64,000 bases of DNA from Sulfolobaceae archaeon. GTDB lineage: Archaea; Thermoproteota; Thermoprotei_A; Sulfolobales; Sulfolobaceae. Numbering within the stretch: position 1 is the first letter of the stretch; every line of letters starts with the position of its first letter. The position numbers were made by a program, and so were the translations under genes. The notes under the pieces are model-generated. The model saw only the letters and a list, made by a program, of their open reading frames with translations. It ran no database searches and was not told the DNA's origin. The DNA lies in contig JAPYVG010000002.1 of assembly GCA_028277025.1 (NCBI GenBank), positions 62,001 to 126,000 of the forward strand, written 5' to 3'. Positions 28,625-38,605 of this stretch are shown here, piece after piece.

Positions 28625-29737
28625 GTGAGGATCTTCCTAGGACAAACGTTTTTAGTAGCTGGATTAACAATGCTTTCCTTACTTTATCCTATCTCTATAT
28701 ATAATACTACACATTCAACAGCATTACTTGGACTAAGTATAACTCTTAACAACATAGCTTTAGGAATAGGGTCTTACGTATGGGGTCTAGTATTGGATAA
28801 AACTAGGGAAAGATACTTTTTCTCTTTACTATTACCAATGAGCGGTCTTATCATCTCCTTCATTATATTCAAAACAAGTTTAGGTATTGCGGGTTATGCC
28901 GCACTAGGATTTTTCACAGCACTAGACTCCCCACTCTATTCAATCCTCTTATTAGAGCAGTTCACCCAAGAAATGGTTGTTATAGGCAATTCTAGACTTT
29001 CGCAACTGTCTTTAGCCGGAAACGTTATTGGTAGTATTATTGGTGCATTATTTCCGCAGTTCAAGGTAGCTATAGCTTTCTTTGTTATTTCACTAATTCT
29101 TAATGCCACTTTAGTCCCCAGATATAAAGGTGAGATTAGAGAGGATAAGAGGGAGAGGATCAGAGAGTTTAAAGAATTAGTAGAACCTTTACTTTCGTTT
29201 TCCCTCTTTAATTTATCTGCGGAAATATTTTACGTAATGTACATCCCATTACTTACAATCTTCGGATTGCCCTCTTGGGTATATTTCTTCAGTTATACAA
29301 TCCTTTACGTCCTTGACGAGTATGCGTATTATAAGGCACCAACACTAGTAAAGGATAACGAGATATATTACGGTTTTTTAGTGATAATATTAAGGTCAGT
29401 TATCGTTGTAATTTTGGGGTTGTTGGTCTTCTTCAGATTGAACATAAGTTATGCGCTAATCTTTGTGTTTCAATTTTTCGGGAGTAGCTACGCAATATAC
29501 AGTACGTCTTTCTTCTCTGTCATGTTTAAAAATCTGAGTAAGAACAGAGGGGCTATAATAGGTTTATTTAATGCTGGTGAGAACTTTGCGAGTGCTGGGG
29601 GAAGTATTTTATCAAGCTTTGTTAGTCCCACTTCTCTCACTCAGGCTTACTTCATAAGTTTCTTTGGCTTTTCATTATCCTTCTTCTTGTTTTATGACTT
29701 CCTCACTAAGAAAGGGAAAGTAGTTTCCTCCTCCTGA
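28625..29737 (+). CDS. Major facilitator superfamily transporter
   Basis: The 370-residue protein starts with GTG and has about eleven membrane segments with the MFS pattern; VWGLVLDKTRERYF follows helix 2, like the GxxxDRxGRR loop. Two halves are separated by a basic loop (REDKRERIREFKEL). The substrate is unknown. It runs divergently from the ArsB-like gene. Its 3' end overlaps the convergent thioesterase gene by 32 nt. Confidence 0.75.
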   Translation: MRIFLGQTFLVAGLTMLSLLYPISIYNTTHSTALLGLSITLNNIALGIGSYVWGLVLDKTRERYFFSLLLPMSGLIISFIIFKTSLGIAGYAALGFFTALDSPLYSILLLEQFTQEMVVIGNSRLSQLSLAGNVIGSIIGALFPQFKVAIAFFVISLILNATLVPRYKGEIREDKRERIREFKELVEPLLSFSLFNLSAEIFYVMYIPLLTIFGLPSWVYFFSYTILYVLDEYAYYKAPTLVKDNEIYYGFLVIILRSVIVVILGLLVFFRLNISYALIFVFQFFGSSYAIYSTSFFSVMFKNLSKNRGAIIGLFNAGENFASAGGSILSSFVSPTSLTQAYFISFFGFSLSFFLFYDFLTKKGKVVSSS

Positions 29738-30662
29738 TCAGTGCATCTTCATATGCCTTCTTTTCTTTTTCAGTCCGTGGAGTATATGGTTGTACTTTTG
29801 TTGGCTTACCATTATAGTCCACCCTTACGTAGTTAAAATATGCAGTAGTCACATGCTCTTTTACTTGACTTTTAGGGTCTATTCTTATTACGTTAATTAC
29901 AGTCTCTATAGACGTGTTCCCCACATAAGTTATTCCAGCCCTTATTTCAAGTATATCCCCTAGTCTCACCGGGGTGTAGAAACTCATACTATTTGCTGAT
30001 ACAGTTACTACAGTACTGGAGTTCTCTTTATATCCTTCATAACCTATATAACGTAAAGCGAGGGAACCACCTAAATCATCCATAACTTTCAGCAATTTTC
30101 CCGCAGATATTATTTTCCCGTCGTACGTCATTTCTGGTGTTACGTAAATTGTAGTTGTAATCCTATACCTCAAACCCTCTGTGGGATCCGAAACGTCATA
30201 TCTTTTATTTAACCTATCTTTGATCCTTTCAGCCCTATTTTTCCTCCTCTCTAATGCTTTCTCGTAAATTAGTTTCTCCTCTTCATTAGGGTTTAGTCTA
30301 GCGGTAATGATTGATGGGCGTAAAAGATCGTCGACCTTAACATAAACTCCACTTGCCTCAACTAGAGTTTCACTTCCCTTTTTAGCCCTCATTGTGACCT
30401 CCATCGAGGTATTGCCTATATATTCAACTTGTGCCTCTACTTCAATAATATCACCCAAGAGTACAGGCTTTTTGAAAACTACGTCATCTAAAGAGGCTAA
30501 AACTGCTAGTCCATTAGCGACTTTCATTGCAGACAACATTCCAGTATCTACTAAGAAATTGAGCATATCTCCTCCATGAAGCCTTCCCATAAAGTTTGAG
30601 TTTTCGTAATGCACAATTCTTAAACTTGTAACTTTTGTATCAGAGATTCTCAAAGATGACAC
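29706..30662 (-). CDS. Acyl-CoA thioesterase, tandem hotdog domains
   Basis: The 318-residue protein contains two copies of a hotdog domain: about residues 10-130 with RLHGGDMLNFLVDTGMLSAM, and about 160-295 with ISAGKLLKVMDDLGGSLAL. Both contain the sequence YIGNTS or YVGNTS. This is the BFIT/acyl-CoA hydrolase layout, which cleaves acyl-CoA to acid and CoA. Its start overlaps the last residues of the upstream 128-residue gene by 23 nt. It therefore appears to be the fourth gene of the NurA-HerA operon, an odd partner for DNA-processing genes. Confidence 0.85.
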   Translation of the reverse strand: MSSLRISDTKVTSLRIVHYENSNFMGRLHGGDMLNFLVDTGMLSAMKVANGLAVLASLDDVVFKKPVLLGDIIEVEAQVEYIGNTSMEVTMRAKKGSETLVEASGVYVKVDDLLRPSIITARLNPNEEEKLIYEKALERRKNRAERIKDRLNKRYDVSDPTEGLRYRITTTIYVTPEMTYDGKIISAGKLLKVMDDLGGSLALRYIGYEGYKENSSTVVTVSANSMSFYTPVRLGDILEIRAGITYVGNTSIETVINVIRIDPKSQVKEHVTTAYFNYVRVDYNGKPTKVQPYTPRTEKEKKAYEDALIRRRKLLSLS

Positions 30663-31026
30663 TGTTTACTTCATCAGCTAGTTTAATATATCTTTTGTCT
30701 ATCTTACCATAATCAAGTAGGTAATCCCTTAATTGGTCAAGTATTTCCTTCCAATTATCTTTTACCTTTAAGAGAACATCTTCCGGAATATCTTCCAGTT
30801 TTATTCTCTTTTCATTCGCGGAAAAATAAGGTAAGTACTCGTCTTCAGAGAGGCTAATAATCGCTACTCCTCTTCTATCCAGTATATATTCGTGAACCCC
30901 TTTTTTAGCTAGTGAAATCCCGAAATCGTCTGATGGTGGCAATAGTGACGAGACTTCTTTTAAGAACTGTAACACGGACTCCTTATCTCCTTTCTTAAGC
31001 ATTTTCTTTAAGGAATCACTGAGCAT
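30640..31026 (-). CDS. Small protein in the NurA-HerA operon, unknown
   Basis: I choose the ATG at 31026, one nt after the HerA stop, giving 128 residues; an upstream start at 31050 would lie inside herA. The protein is mostly helical with a central strand region (RRGVAIISLSEDEYLPYF). It is rich in Lys, Asp and Glu, and has no catalytic motif that I know. Because it is coupled to a NurA-HerA pair, it may be an adaptor or regulator of that complex. This is inference from position only. Confidence 0.7.
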   Translation of the reverse strand: MLSDSLKKMLKKGDKESVLQFLKEVSSLLPPSDDFGISLAKKGVHEYILDRRGVAIISLSEDEYLPYFSANEKRIKLEDIPEDVLLKVKDNWKEILDQLRDYLLDYGKIDKRYIKLADEVNSVIFENL

Positions 31027-31027
31027 C

Positions 31028-32845
31028 TCAGCTCGCCTTTGATAAGTCATAATGTCCTAAAGGTGGTGGAACTGGGACTTTTATTTTTATCTTCCCCTCT
31101 CTTAACCAAGGGGAGAGTAAATAAGCAACACCGTTTTTCTCCCAACTTAAGATTCGTGCCTCGCTTTTTGAAAGCCCCAAAGTTTCCGCTACTTCGGGTT
31201 TTATTCTAAAAACTACCTTAGTGTTTGCCAACTGTACTATGATATCTGAAAGGTCTGACGGATTATGAGTAGAAAATATAAATCCTATTTTCCTCCTTCT
31301 CCCTAGCCTCATCATAGTAGCTATTTTTCCCGCTACCCTCCTCACATAATTTGCATCTTCTTCTCCTCCTCTTGAAGACGGAAAGAATTTATGGGCTTCA
31401 TCTATTACTAAAACAAATCTATCCTTTAATATTCCCTTTTTCATTTGGGATTCCCTTAGTTCGAATATCCTATCTAACACGTAGTACGTCACTACCTTTT
31501 GTGCAAAGTCATCAAGTTCACTGTTATACAAATCCAGCACGAGGATCTTCTTGTCACTACTTAAAACCTTTGTGAGTGGGACTCTATAAGCTCCTACATC
31601 GAAAAGCCCAGTTTCCCTTAATAAGTATAATCCCCTTATTATGTTTTCCTTTGTACTTCTGTGGATGTTTAAGTTCTCAAAACTATCGTTTTCGAATTCT
31701 TCTATTAGTTCCGTTAGTGACGAAAGTTTATTGCCCTCCTTCTTTAGTAGGATTTTGAGGAACTGAGTTGCTTGTTCAGAAAAATATGGATTAAGTCTAG
31801 GCAGGACTTTTTTCACGTCTTTAAACCTGAAATAAAAGGGATAAATTGTTGTAGTGCTTTTCCATTCACTATTTGATAACACTATTTCTCCTTCATTAAT
31901 TGAGACGTAAAACTTAATCCCTTTCCTACTCAGATAATTTACAATTGGTTCGACGTAGAGTTTATAATAAGCAGTAGTTATTGAAAGTAGGTCTTTTTTC
32001 CCATTAGTATACTTTTTTAACCACTTCTTGGAAACCGGATAGATTATTCCCATGTTAATATTTGCAAGTTTTGAATAAAGGGATTCAAAAACGCTCAAAC
32101 TCTCTTGTACAGCTTTACTCGTCTTATCTGGTGGTAAAAACATGTGATAATAATCACCAGTTGCATCGAAGACGAATAGTTTAGTATCATCTGCAAGACT
32201 GTAAATTCCGGCAATTAAATCCTTGACGAATGATGTCTTTCCAGCACCGGTAGTTCCTAAAATTAGCATGTGGTAATTTAAGTCATCAAGGCTTATACTA
32301 ATCCTTACTTTATTACTCTGCATATCGAGATAACCCAGTTTTAGTAGCCCTCTATTTGTGTCTAACGACCTTTCAATTATTTCTGGTCTGGGAATTATCA
32401 CGGGGGATTGCGGTTCAAGTATAATATCTGCTGCTTCTGGTTCCGTGGACTCTAAAACGTTAATCTTAGTGAGCATTTCACACTTAATTACTACATTAGA
32501 GATGAGTGAGCCGGGTTCTTCTTCCGTTGTCTCATTAGTGGATAATATGGGTGATTCTGAGAACAAAAGGGAGGAGGCATCACTCCTCTCATAACCAACT
32601 ACACGTAGCAGTACGAAATACAGTGATTTTATGTCTATTGCACCTAATAAAATACCGACCTTTCCTAAGAAGGGATACTTATAATAAGTCGTAGTATCCA
32701 CTATTACGTTAGTGACGTTGTTTTCCTCATCAATTTTATTAGGCATACTTCTAGCTACTTTACCTATAATTTCGCCCAATGTTATCGCTAATGCTTTAGC
32801 CTTCTGTATTCTGTCCTTAATCTCATTAGTTATATCCTCAGACAA
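31028..32845 (-). CDS. HerA-like hexameric DNA translocase (paralogue)
   Basis: The 605-residue protein has an N-terminal HAS-barrel-like region to about residue 160, then Walker A GTTGAGKTS at 197-205 and Walker B VLVIDEAHKFFPS. It also has ATMMRLGRRRKIGFIFSTHNPSDLS and VVFRIKPE, all typical of HerA/VirB4-like FtsK-superfamily ATPases. It is about 100 residues longer than the canonical Sulfolobus HerA of the Mre11-Rad50 operon, with an insert near residues 215-400. Its start overlaps the NurA-like gene by 8 nt, so the pair probably forms a translocase-nuclease complex. Confidence 0.88.
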   Translation of the reverse strand: MSEDITNEIKDRIQKAKALAITLGEIIGKVARSMPNKIDEENNVTNVIVDTTTYYKYPFLGKVGILLGAIDIKSLYFVLLRVVGYERSDASSLLFSESPILSTNETTEEEPGSLISNVVIKCEMLTKINVLESTEPEAADIILEPQSPVIIPRPEIIERSLDTNRGLLKLGYLDMQSNKVRISISLDDLNYHMLILGTTGAGKTSFVKDLIAGIYSLADDTKLFVFDATGDYYHMFLPPDKTSKAVQESLSVFESLYSKLANINMGIIYPVSKKWLKKYTNGKKDLLSITTAYYKLYVEPIVNYLSRKGIKFYVSINEGEIVLSNSEWKSTTTIYPFYFRFKDVKKVLPRLNPYFSEQATQFLKILLKKEGNKLSSLTELIEEFENDSFENLNIHRSTKENIIRGLYLLRETGLFDVGAYRVPLTKVLSSDKKILVLDLYNSELDDFAQKVVTYYVLDRIFELRESQMKKGILKDRFVLVIDEAHKFFPSSRGGEEDANYVRRVAGKIATMMRLGRRRKIGFIFSTHNPSDLSDIIVQLANTKVVFRIKPEVAETLGLSKSEARILSWEKNGVAYLLSPWLREGKIKIKVPVPPPLGHYDLSKAS

Positions 32846-33926
32846 CGTTTAGCACCTCGAACTTACCCTTGAAGCTCTCTTGAAGTCCTATCTTCTCAAT
32901 GGAGAATACTATATACCTCATTATCCCTGCCGAGAGCTCTTTAGACGCCTTATCTGCTAAAGCTAGTATTGACGGTATTCCTTCCGTCGTAAACTTTAAT
33001 GAAGAAATATAAGCAACGGCTTCCCTATTTAGTGATTCCATCCTTAGAATGGAAAATTTAGGTAAATACTTGTGGAGCGGGAAGATGAGGTAGTTAACGT
33101 ATATCTTTACTTTGTCATCAACCTCCTTAAGTAACGGCCCTACTGAGATAATGGGGTAAGGAGGATTAAAGTTAAACCTAACCAGTTGGTAAAGGAAAGC
33201 TTCATCCGATAAAAACCCTCTGGGATCAACTCTATATCTTGATATTAACTCGGGATTGTTTGAAAGAGTCTTTATGAGCAAGTCAGACTTATCTAATCTC
33301 TTTACTACCCCTATGTAATTGTCGTCTATTATTTCTATCCTCCGCTTGATGATAATTTTTTTCGCTTTCTCTGGCAGAAAGGTATACGACGGGAATAGGG
33401 GGCCATCAACTAACACTAAACCTTTGTCTTTAAGCTTCTTTAAGCCTTCAGTCTCTAAAATAGCCCTTAACTCGGTCTCTATCCTTTCTGGTTCTTGTGT
33501 AGATTGAAAAGGAGTTCCGTCAAGTGATACTGTTGTTACATACTTTGAGGAGTAAAGGTATGGATTTAAGCTTCCCTTGGAATGAGCTGACGGAGCTAAA
33601 GCTATGAAAGGTTTATCTAAATCTAGGCTTCTCATTCCGAAAAGTGATGGGTAAACGCCATAAATTGGAAATGATGAGGAGGAAGAGGCTATAGTTGATA
33701 TGCTAATTATACCACCAGCTGAAGTAATACTCCTACTACTTCCATCTATTGCAAATATCTCTTTATTTACTTTTTTCGGTACTACCTCGCTTACTAAATC
33801 TTTATTTATAACTACAGCAGGTTTTTCAGAGTACTGTGCCTTGGGTACATATACGTTAAAGTATTCTTTTATATATTTGTGAACAATTTCGTTAAGTATT
33901 ACGGTAAGCTCATTAGTATTACTCAT
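32838..33926 (-). CDS. NurA-domain nuclease (paralogue)
   Basis: The 362-residue protein shows FAIDGSSRSITSAGG with Asp61 and GLVLVDGPLFPS with Asp174, the spaced aspartates that bind metal in NurA nucleases. The C-terminal ILALADKASKELS motif is also seen in the family. NurA is a 5'-3' exonuclease and endonuclease driven by HerA in DNA end resection. Here there is no Mre11 or Rad50 next to it, so this is a second, stand-alone NurA-HerA set. A TATA-like element lies about 25 nt upstream. Confidence 0.85.
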   Translation of the reverse strand: MSNTNELTVILNEIVHKYIKEYFNVYVPKAQYSEKPAVVINKDLVSEVVPKKVNKEIFAIDGSSRSITSAGGIISISTIASSSSSFPIYGVYPSLFGMRSLDLDKPFIALAPSAHSKGSLNPYLYSSKYVTTVSLDGTPFQSTQEPERIETELRAILETEGLKKLKDKGLVLVDGPLFPSYTFLPEKAKKIIIKRRIEIIDDNYIGVVKRLDKSDLLIKTLSNNPELISRYRVDPRGFLSDEAFLYQLVRFNFNPPYPIISVGPLLKEVDDKVKIYVNYLIFPLHKYLPKFSILRMESLNREAVAYISSLKFTTEGIPSILALADKASKELSAGIMRYIVFSIEKIGLQESFKGKFEVLNVV

Positions 33927-33969
33927 TCTTTGATAAATTTTATGAGCGATATATTTAAATATGGCGTAT

Positions 33970-33981
33970 TACCCATGGGTA
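33970..33981. repeat. Perfect 12-bp palindrome upstream of the NurA-like gene
   Basis: TACCCATGGGTA lies between the end of the flavoprotein gene (33992) and the NurA-like start (33926), about 45 nt upstream of that start and just beyond its TATA-like region. It could be an operator for the NurA-HerA operon. A chance palindrome cannot be excluded. Confidence 0.35.
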
Positions 33982-33991
33982 TTACCGCATC

Positions 33992-35317
33992 TCATTCATC
34001 CCTAAGCAGTTGCCTTATTGCCACTATTACTGGATCCCATACTCTACTTATTGCCGGCAAATAACCCATCTCAGTGAAGAATACGTCCTCTATTGTAAAG
34101 CCTTTATACAATGCCGCTGCTAACATGTCTATCCTTCCTAACACCTCCTCTTCTCCAACTATTTGAGCACCTAAAACTTTCTTGCTGTCCTCGTCAGCTA
34201 TTATCTTAATATGGATGTCCTTAGCCCCGGGGTAATATCTAGCTCTAGTCTTACCGCTAATGGTGGCCGAATAAGCATGAAATCCGAACCTCTTCGCTTC
34301 TTCTTCTTGCAAACCAACCCTAGCAATGTATAATTCTTTATATTTAGTAATTTGCGTATTTACAACCCCTGGGAACTTCAACTCTTTTCCGCCAATATTA
34401 CTTCCAGCCACATAACCCATTTTGTTAGCAACTGGGGCAAAAGGAACCCATGCCGGTTTTTTAGTAATAATGTTAACGCTTTCAGTATTATCACCCGCAG
34501 AATATACTTCCCTATAATTAGTCCTCATGTATTCATCAACCTTTATTGCCCCGGTTTCACCTATAGTTATTTTATCCTTTACTAACTCGACGTTAGGTTC
34601 TACTCCTATGGCTACTATAGTACCGTCTACTTCATATTTTCCTTTATCAGTTACTATTTCTCTACCGCCATTCTTAATCGAGACCACGCTTTCTCCTAGT
34701 CTTACCTCAACGTCTCTCGAGACTCTATCGGTTACTATCTTACCCAGTTCTTGGTCAATCATTTTATTTAGTAAATAAGGCCCCTTATGTATTAGTATGA
34801 CTTTCTTTCCTCTTTCTGACAAGGCTTCGGCACTCTCAACACCCAATATCCCCCCGCCTATTATCGCAATCTTATTTAATGACCAGATCTTATGCCTTAA
34901 TTCTACAGCCTCAGCAGGGTGATGAAGGTAGAATACTCTGTCTTCTAACCCGTCATCTGTACTTATCTTTTTTGGTTTAGCACCAGTACTTATAACTAAA
35001 TAATCATACTCGCTTTTCACTTTACCGTCCTTACCCTCAGCGTAAACTATCCTAGCACTTAAGTCAACTTCAGCAACTTTCATGTTAGTTCTTACGTTTA
35101 TCTTTCTCTTCTCTCTGAAGAATTCTGGAGTATAAGTCATAAATAAGTTTTCGTCGTTAAACAACCCTTCCATGAAATATGGTATACCACAAGGCGCATG
35201 ACTTACCATTTCTGTTGCTTCGAAAACCTCTATTTCCATCTCTGGTTTTAATCTTCTAGCCCTTGAAGAAGCACTCATCCCAGCAGCTCCGCCGCCTATA
35301 ACTACGAGTTTTTCCAT
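33992..35317 (-). CDS. CoA-disulfide reductase / NADH oxidase-type flavoprotein
   Basis: The 441-residue protein starts with a FAD-binding GGGAAGMSASSRARRL. It has the single redox cysteine Cys43 in HAPCGIPYFMEG, as in CoA-disulfide reductases, and a second NAD(P)-binding loop IGGGILGVESAEALSERG. The motif VYSAGDNTES binds FAD. Members reduce CoA disulfides, polysulfide or oxygen with NAD(P)H. In Sulfolobales a sulfur or CoA redox role is plausible but cannot be told from sequence. It shares a promoter region with the divergent gene at 35371. Confidence 0.88.
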   Translation of the reverse strand: MEKLVVIGGGAAGMSASSRARRLKPEMEIEVFEATEMVSHAPCGIPYFMEGLFNDENLFMTYTPEFFREKRKINVRTNMKVAEVDLSARIVYAEGKDGKVKSEYDYLVISTGAKPKKISTDDGLEDRVFYLHHPAEAVELRHKIWSLNKIAIIGGGILGVESAEALSERGKKVILIHKGPYLLNKMIDQELGKIVTDRVSRDVEVRLGESVVSIKNGGREIVTDKGKYEVDGTIVAIGVEPNVELVKDKITIGETGAIKVDEYMRTNYREVYSAGDNTESVNIITKKPAWVPFAPVANKMGYVAGSNIGGKELKFPGVVNTQITKYKELYIARVGLQEEEAKRFGFHAYSATISGKTRARYYPGAKDIHIKIIADEDSKKVLGAQIVGEEEVLGRIDMLAAALYKGFTIEDVFFTEMGYLPAISRVWDPVIVAIRQLLRDE

Positions 35318-35342
35318 CTCCTTATATAATACTGAGAAGACC

Positions 35343-35350
35343 TTTTTATA
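35343..35350. promoter_or_regulatory. TATA element between divergent genes at 35317 and 35371
   Basis: TTTTTATA is centred about 25 nt before the ATG at 35371 on the plus strand and about 30 nt before the ATG at 35317 on the minus strand. It may serve both leaderless or near-leaderless genes. Confidence 0.45.
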
Positions 35351-35370
35351 CTGTTCATAGAGTATCTTTT

Positions 35371-35805
35371 ATGGAATCTACTCTTTTTGAGGGGATTATA
35401 AAAAGATTAAGTGAAACAAGCGAAGCAGGATTAAGTTTTAATGAGATAGAAGCCCTAAAGTTCTTAAGGGAAGAAACGAGAAAACAGGCAGAGATTTATA
35501 AAGCCTTTACTGATGGGATTAACTCCAAAAAATGGGACATGGCACTATCTAACTTTATTTTATTTATCCAAAGGGTTAACATGGTTTTACTCTATCTACT
35601 ACAACCCACTAACGTATCTTTACTGGTCGGAAGTAAAATATCAAACCTAATTGAAGAGTATCTATCCACGGTCTCATTATCTCTTTCTTCCTCATTGTTA
35701 CTCTTAAGACCTTATTTAAAAGAAATGGGGATAGAGAGTATTACCGCTTCTCTTTCATCCAACCCACCATCCCTTAACGTAAGCATGGTGATAAAGAGTG
35801 CTTGA
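35371..35805 (+). CDS. Helical protein of unknown function
   Basis: The 144-residue protein is almost all helical, with an amphipathic N-terminal half ([21 protein letters not shown]) and a more hydrophobic second half rich in Ser and Leu. It has no cysteine and no known motif. Its end overlaps the GTG start of the PGI/PMI gene by 8 nt, so the two are co-translated. I do not recognise the family. Confidence 0.7.
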   Translation: MESTLFEGIIKRLSETSEAGLSFNEIEALKFLREETRKQAEIYKAFTDGINSKKWDMALSNFILFIQRVNMVLLYLLQPTNVSLLVGSKISNLIEEYLSTVSLSLSSSLLLLRPYLKEMGIESITASLSSNPPSLNVSMVIKSA

Positions 35806-36721
35806 CATATACTTGAAGTGGGTTGATTTTTACAAAGAAGCATTAAAAGAACCTTTACCTTCGATCAGAATTGAAAAACTCGTATATTTAGGAATAGGAG
35901 GTAGCGGGATTCCCGGGGAAATTCTAAAGATGTTAAACTTACCAGTGGAATATCATACCTATAGGGGTTATAAGGCTAAAGCAGATGAAAAAAGCACTAT
36001 TATAGCTGTAAGTTATTCTGGAAATACTACTGAAACTCTAGTGGCTTTAAAAAACGTTGAGAAGTACACTAATAAAATTATAGTTATAACATCTGGTGGC
36101 AGACTACAAGAATTGGCTAAAAATAGGGGTTATCCCGTATTAAACTTACCCAAAGGATATCAGACACGGTACGTTTTTCCTTTTATAATCACATACCTCA
36201 TAAGGTTAATTAATGAAGGAGTTGGGACTAATTACTCAGTTAACGAGTTGATAGAAGGTGTTAAAGATACTTCCAGCATTAATGAGAAAGCAAGCGTCTT
36301 AGCTTCAAGAATCGCTGGCAATATTCCAGTATTTTATGCGTCAGATTACTTGCCAATTGCCGAAAGGTTTAAACAAGAAATTAATGAGAATGCGAAATAC
36401 CCCGCGTTCTTTGCTGAACTACCAGAGGCTAATCATAACGAGATAGAACTTTATTCCACTTCAGTACTAAAATTCCCGTTCTTCCCTATCATAATAGCGA
36501 GTGATAAGATCGATTACTTAACAGCGGAACTACTTAAAGCAGAAGTGATAAGGCCTTTGTATGATTCAGTTTTAAGGAACATCTCCTCACTTACGCTCTA
36601 TGCTGGTTTGCTTTCGGTTAAGCTAGCATTACTCGTAAACGCAAAACCAGAAGAGTTAAGGTTAATTCCTAAAATAAGGGAAATGACCTTTAAGGCGATG
36701 GAAAATGAGCTACCCAATTAA
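35798..36721 (+). CDS. Bifunctional phosphoglucose/phosphomannose isomerase
   Basis: The 307-residue protein starts with GTG at 35798, six nt after GGTGA. It has a SIS-type sugar-phosphate fold: [14 protein letters not shown] near 28-41 and [15 protein letters not shown] near 69-83, with [11 protein letters not shown] near 208, which carries the catalytic Glu/His region. Crenarchaeal enzymes of this family interconvert glucose-6-P or mannose-6-P with fructose-6-P. It overlaps cysS by 17 nt. Confidence 0.9.
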   Translation: MLDIYLKWVDFYKEALKEPLPSIRIEKLVYLGIGGSGIPGEILKMLNLPVEYHTYRGYKAKADEKSTIIAVSYSGNTTETLVALKNVEKYTNKIIVITSGGRLQELAKNRGYPVLNLPKGYQTRYVFPFIITYLIRLINEGVGTNYSVNELIEGVKDTSSINEKASVLASRIAGNIPVFYASDYLPIAERFKQEINENAKYPAFFAELPEANHNEIELYSTSVLKFPFFPIIIASDKIDYLTAELLKAEVIRPLYDSVLRNISSLTLYAGLLSVKLALLVNAKPEELRLIPKIREMTFKAMENELPN

Positions 36722-38117
36722 GATTTATAATACTATGGGTAGGAAATTAGAAGAATTTACAACATTTGAGCCTGGACTAGTTAAAATGTACGTATGTGGG
36801 CCTACGGTACAAGATTATATCCACATTGGTCATGGTAGGACTTTTGTAGCCTTTGATTCAATAGTTAGGTATCTCAAATTGAGAGGGTACACAGTTATTA
36901 GGGTGCAAAACATTACAGATATCGACGATAAGATAATTAATAGGGCTAAGGAAGAGGGTAAGGATTGGACTGAGGTAGCTGAGTTTTATATGAAGGATTA
37001 TTTAAAAGACATGGAGGAGCTAAAAGTACAAATTGATCAACACCCACGGGTTACCCAGCATATTAAGGAGATAATTGACTTCATTCAAGGACTCATTGAT
37101 AAAGGTCACGCTTATGTTGCTCCAAGTGGTAGTGTTTATTTTGACGTTGACACGTTTGACAGTTACGGATTATTGTCTGGAACTAAAAAAGAAGAATGGA
37201 ATCAGGGGGAGGAGTTCGTAAAAGAGAAAAGACATCCTTATGATTTTGCATTATGGAAGGCATGGAAACCTGGGGAACCATATTGGGATTCCCCATGGGG
37301 TAAAGGAAGACCGGGGTGGCACATCGAGTGTTCTACTATGTCTACTAGATATCTCGGTGATCAGATTGATATCCACGGTGGCGGGATGGATTTAATCTTT
37401 CCTCATCACGAGAATGAGAGAGCACAGAGTGAAGCACTATTAGGTAAAACTTGGGTAAGGTATTGGGTTCACGTATCTTATCTGACAATACGTAAAGAGA
37501 AGATGAGTAAGTCTTTAAAGAACATTATTCCGCTTAATGAGTCTTTAAAGAAGTGGGGGGCTGATGTATTAAGATATTGGTTCCTCTCAGCCAGTTACAA
37601 AAGTAGTATTGACTATAGCGAAGAGGCACTAGAACAAGCTAAGTCCTCGTTATCAAGGCTAAAGGACGCCATGAGCATAATAAGGAGTATAGTAAGTGAA
37701 GGGCCTAAGTATTACTCTAAAGACGAGGACGTAAAGGTGCAAAGGGAGATAATAGCTTTGATACATAAGTTCCACGAGGCTATGAGCGATAATTTCGATA
37801 CAGCCACAGCTCTTTCTCACATACATAATATAGCAAGTCTGGTTTTCGACAAATTACAATACTCTAGGGATTTTATGGGTGCAATGCTAGCTCTTGAGGC
37901 TTTCAGGCAATTCAATTACGTATTCGGTGTAATGGATGAAGAATTTGCCCCCACATATGAGAGAGTTTATAAAGTTATAGATGCGGTGGTTGAAGTTAGG
38001 AATATACTTAGGGCTAAAAAAATGTACGACTTGAGTGACCAAATAAGGTCAGTTTTAGCAAGTGCGGGAATAAAGGTGCTTGATGGAAAAGATAAGTCTA
38101 CTTGGCGTTTTGAGTAA
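36705..38117 (+). CDS. cysS: Cysteinyl-tRNA synthetase
   Basis: The 470-residue class I synthetase shows [18 protein letters not shown] with the HIGH motif and a zinc-binding Cys, [24 protein letters not shown] and the KMSKSLKN loop. Length and motifs are canonical. It charges tRNA-Cys. It is the third gene in the run 35371-38117 and overlaps the convergent Nudix gene by 20 nt. Confidence 0.96.
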   Translation: MSYPIKIYNTMGRKLEEFTTFEPGLVKMYVCGPTVQDYIHIGHGRTFVAFDSIVRYLKLRGYTVIRVQNITDIDDKIINRAKEEGKDWTEVAEFYMKDYLKDMEELKVQIDQHPRVTQHIKEIIDFIQGLIDKGHAYVAPSGSVYFDVDTFDSYGLLSGTKKEEWNQGEEFVKEKRHPYDFALWKAWKPGEPYWDSPWGKGRPGWHIECSTMSTRYLGDQIDIHGGGMDLIFPHHENERAQSEALLGKTWVRYWVHVSYLTIRKEKMSKSLKNIIPLNESLKKWGADVLRYWFLSASYKSSIDYSEEALEQAKSSLSRLKDAMSIIRSIVSEGPKYYSKDEDVKVQREIIALIHKFHEAMSDNFDTATALSHIHNIASLVFDKLQYSRDFMGAMLALEAFRQFNYVFGVMDEEFAPTYERVYKVIDAVVEVRNILRAKKMYDLSDQIRSVLASAGIKVLDGKDKSTWRFE

Positions 38118-38565
38118 TATCTATTATATGCAATGGTAAAGTCAAATTTTCATCCTCTCCTTTTATTTTAAAGTATTTTTCGAGCATCTCAACTGTTGAT
38201 GGGCTAACTTTTTCCCTCTTTATCTCTTCTAAGCTCAGAAATCTAGCGTCTAAGGCGTCACTTGCCGGTTTTAATTCCCCTCCTATCACTTCACATATAT
38301 AGTCTAAAATCACGTAATGAAAACCCTCTTTTATTATCTCCACAACGGCAAGAAGCTTAGTGGGTTTAACTTCTAGCGAAGTTTCCTCCTTTAATTCCCT
38401 TTTTATCGCTTCATCTAATGTTTCTCCAAACTTTACTTTACCCCCTGGTATAGCCCACATACCTTGGTTTGGAGGGTTTTTTCTTTTCACTAACAAGACT
38501 CTATCCTTGTTATCAAATATTACTCCTCCGACAGCCACTTTAGGTTCCATATAAAAAATTTTCAT
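38098..38565 (-). CDS. Nudix hydrolase
   Basis: The Nudix box [21 protein letters not shown] followed by TSLEV is complete, with the metal-binding RELKEE. The start is uncertain: ATG at 38565 (155 residues, chosen), ATG at 38550, or an upstream ATG at 38586. [12 protein letters not shown] before the box and an ADP-ribose-like C-terminus fit an ADP-ribose or nucleotide-sugar pyrophosphatase, but the substrate cannot be set. It is convergent with cysS. Confidence 0.87.
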   Translation of the reverse strand: MKIFYMEPKVAVGGVIFDNKDRVLLVKRKNPPNQGMWAIPGGKVKFGETLDEAIKRELKEETSLEVKPTKLLAVVEIIKEGFHYVILDYICEVIGGELKPASDALDARFLSLEEIKREKVSPSTVEMLEKYFKIKGEDENLTLPLHIIDITQNAK

Positions 38566-38605
38566 GGGATAAAAGTTAATATACACTATAGTTACTCATC
38601 TATCA

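Noticed and set aside
33661..33725. A C/D-like pattern ATGATGA ... CTGA inside the NurA gene
   Set aside because: The D' and C' boxes are poor, the spacing is long and it lies antisense within a coding region, so it looks like chance.
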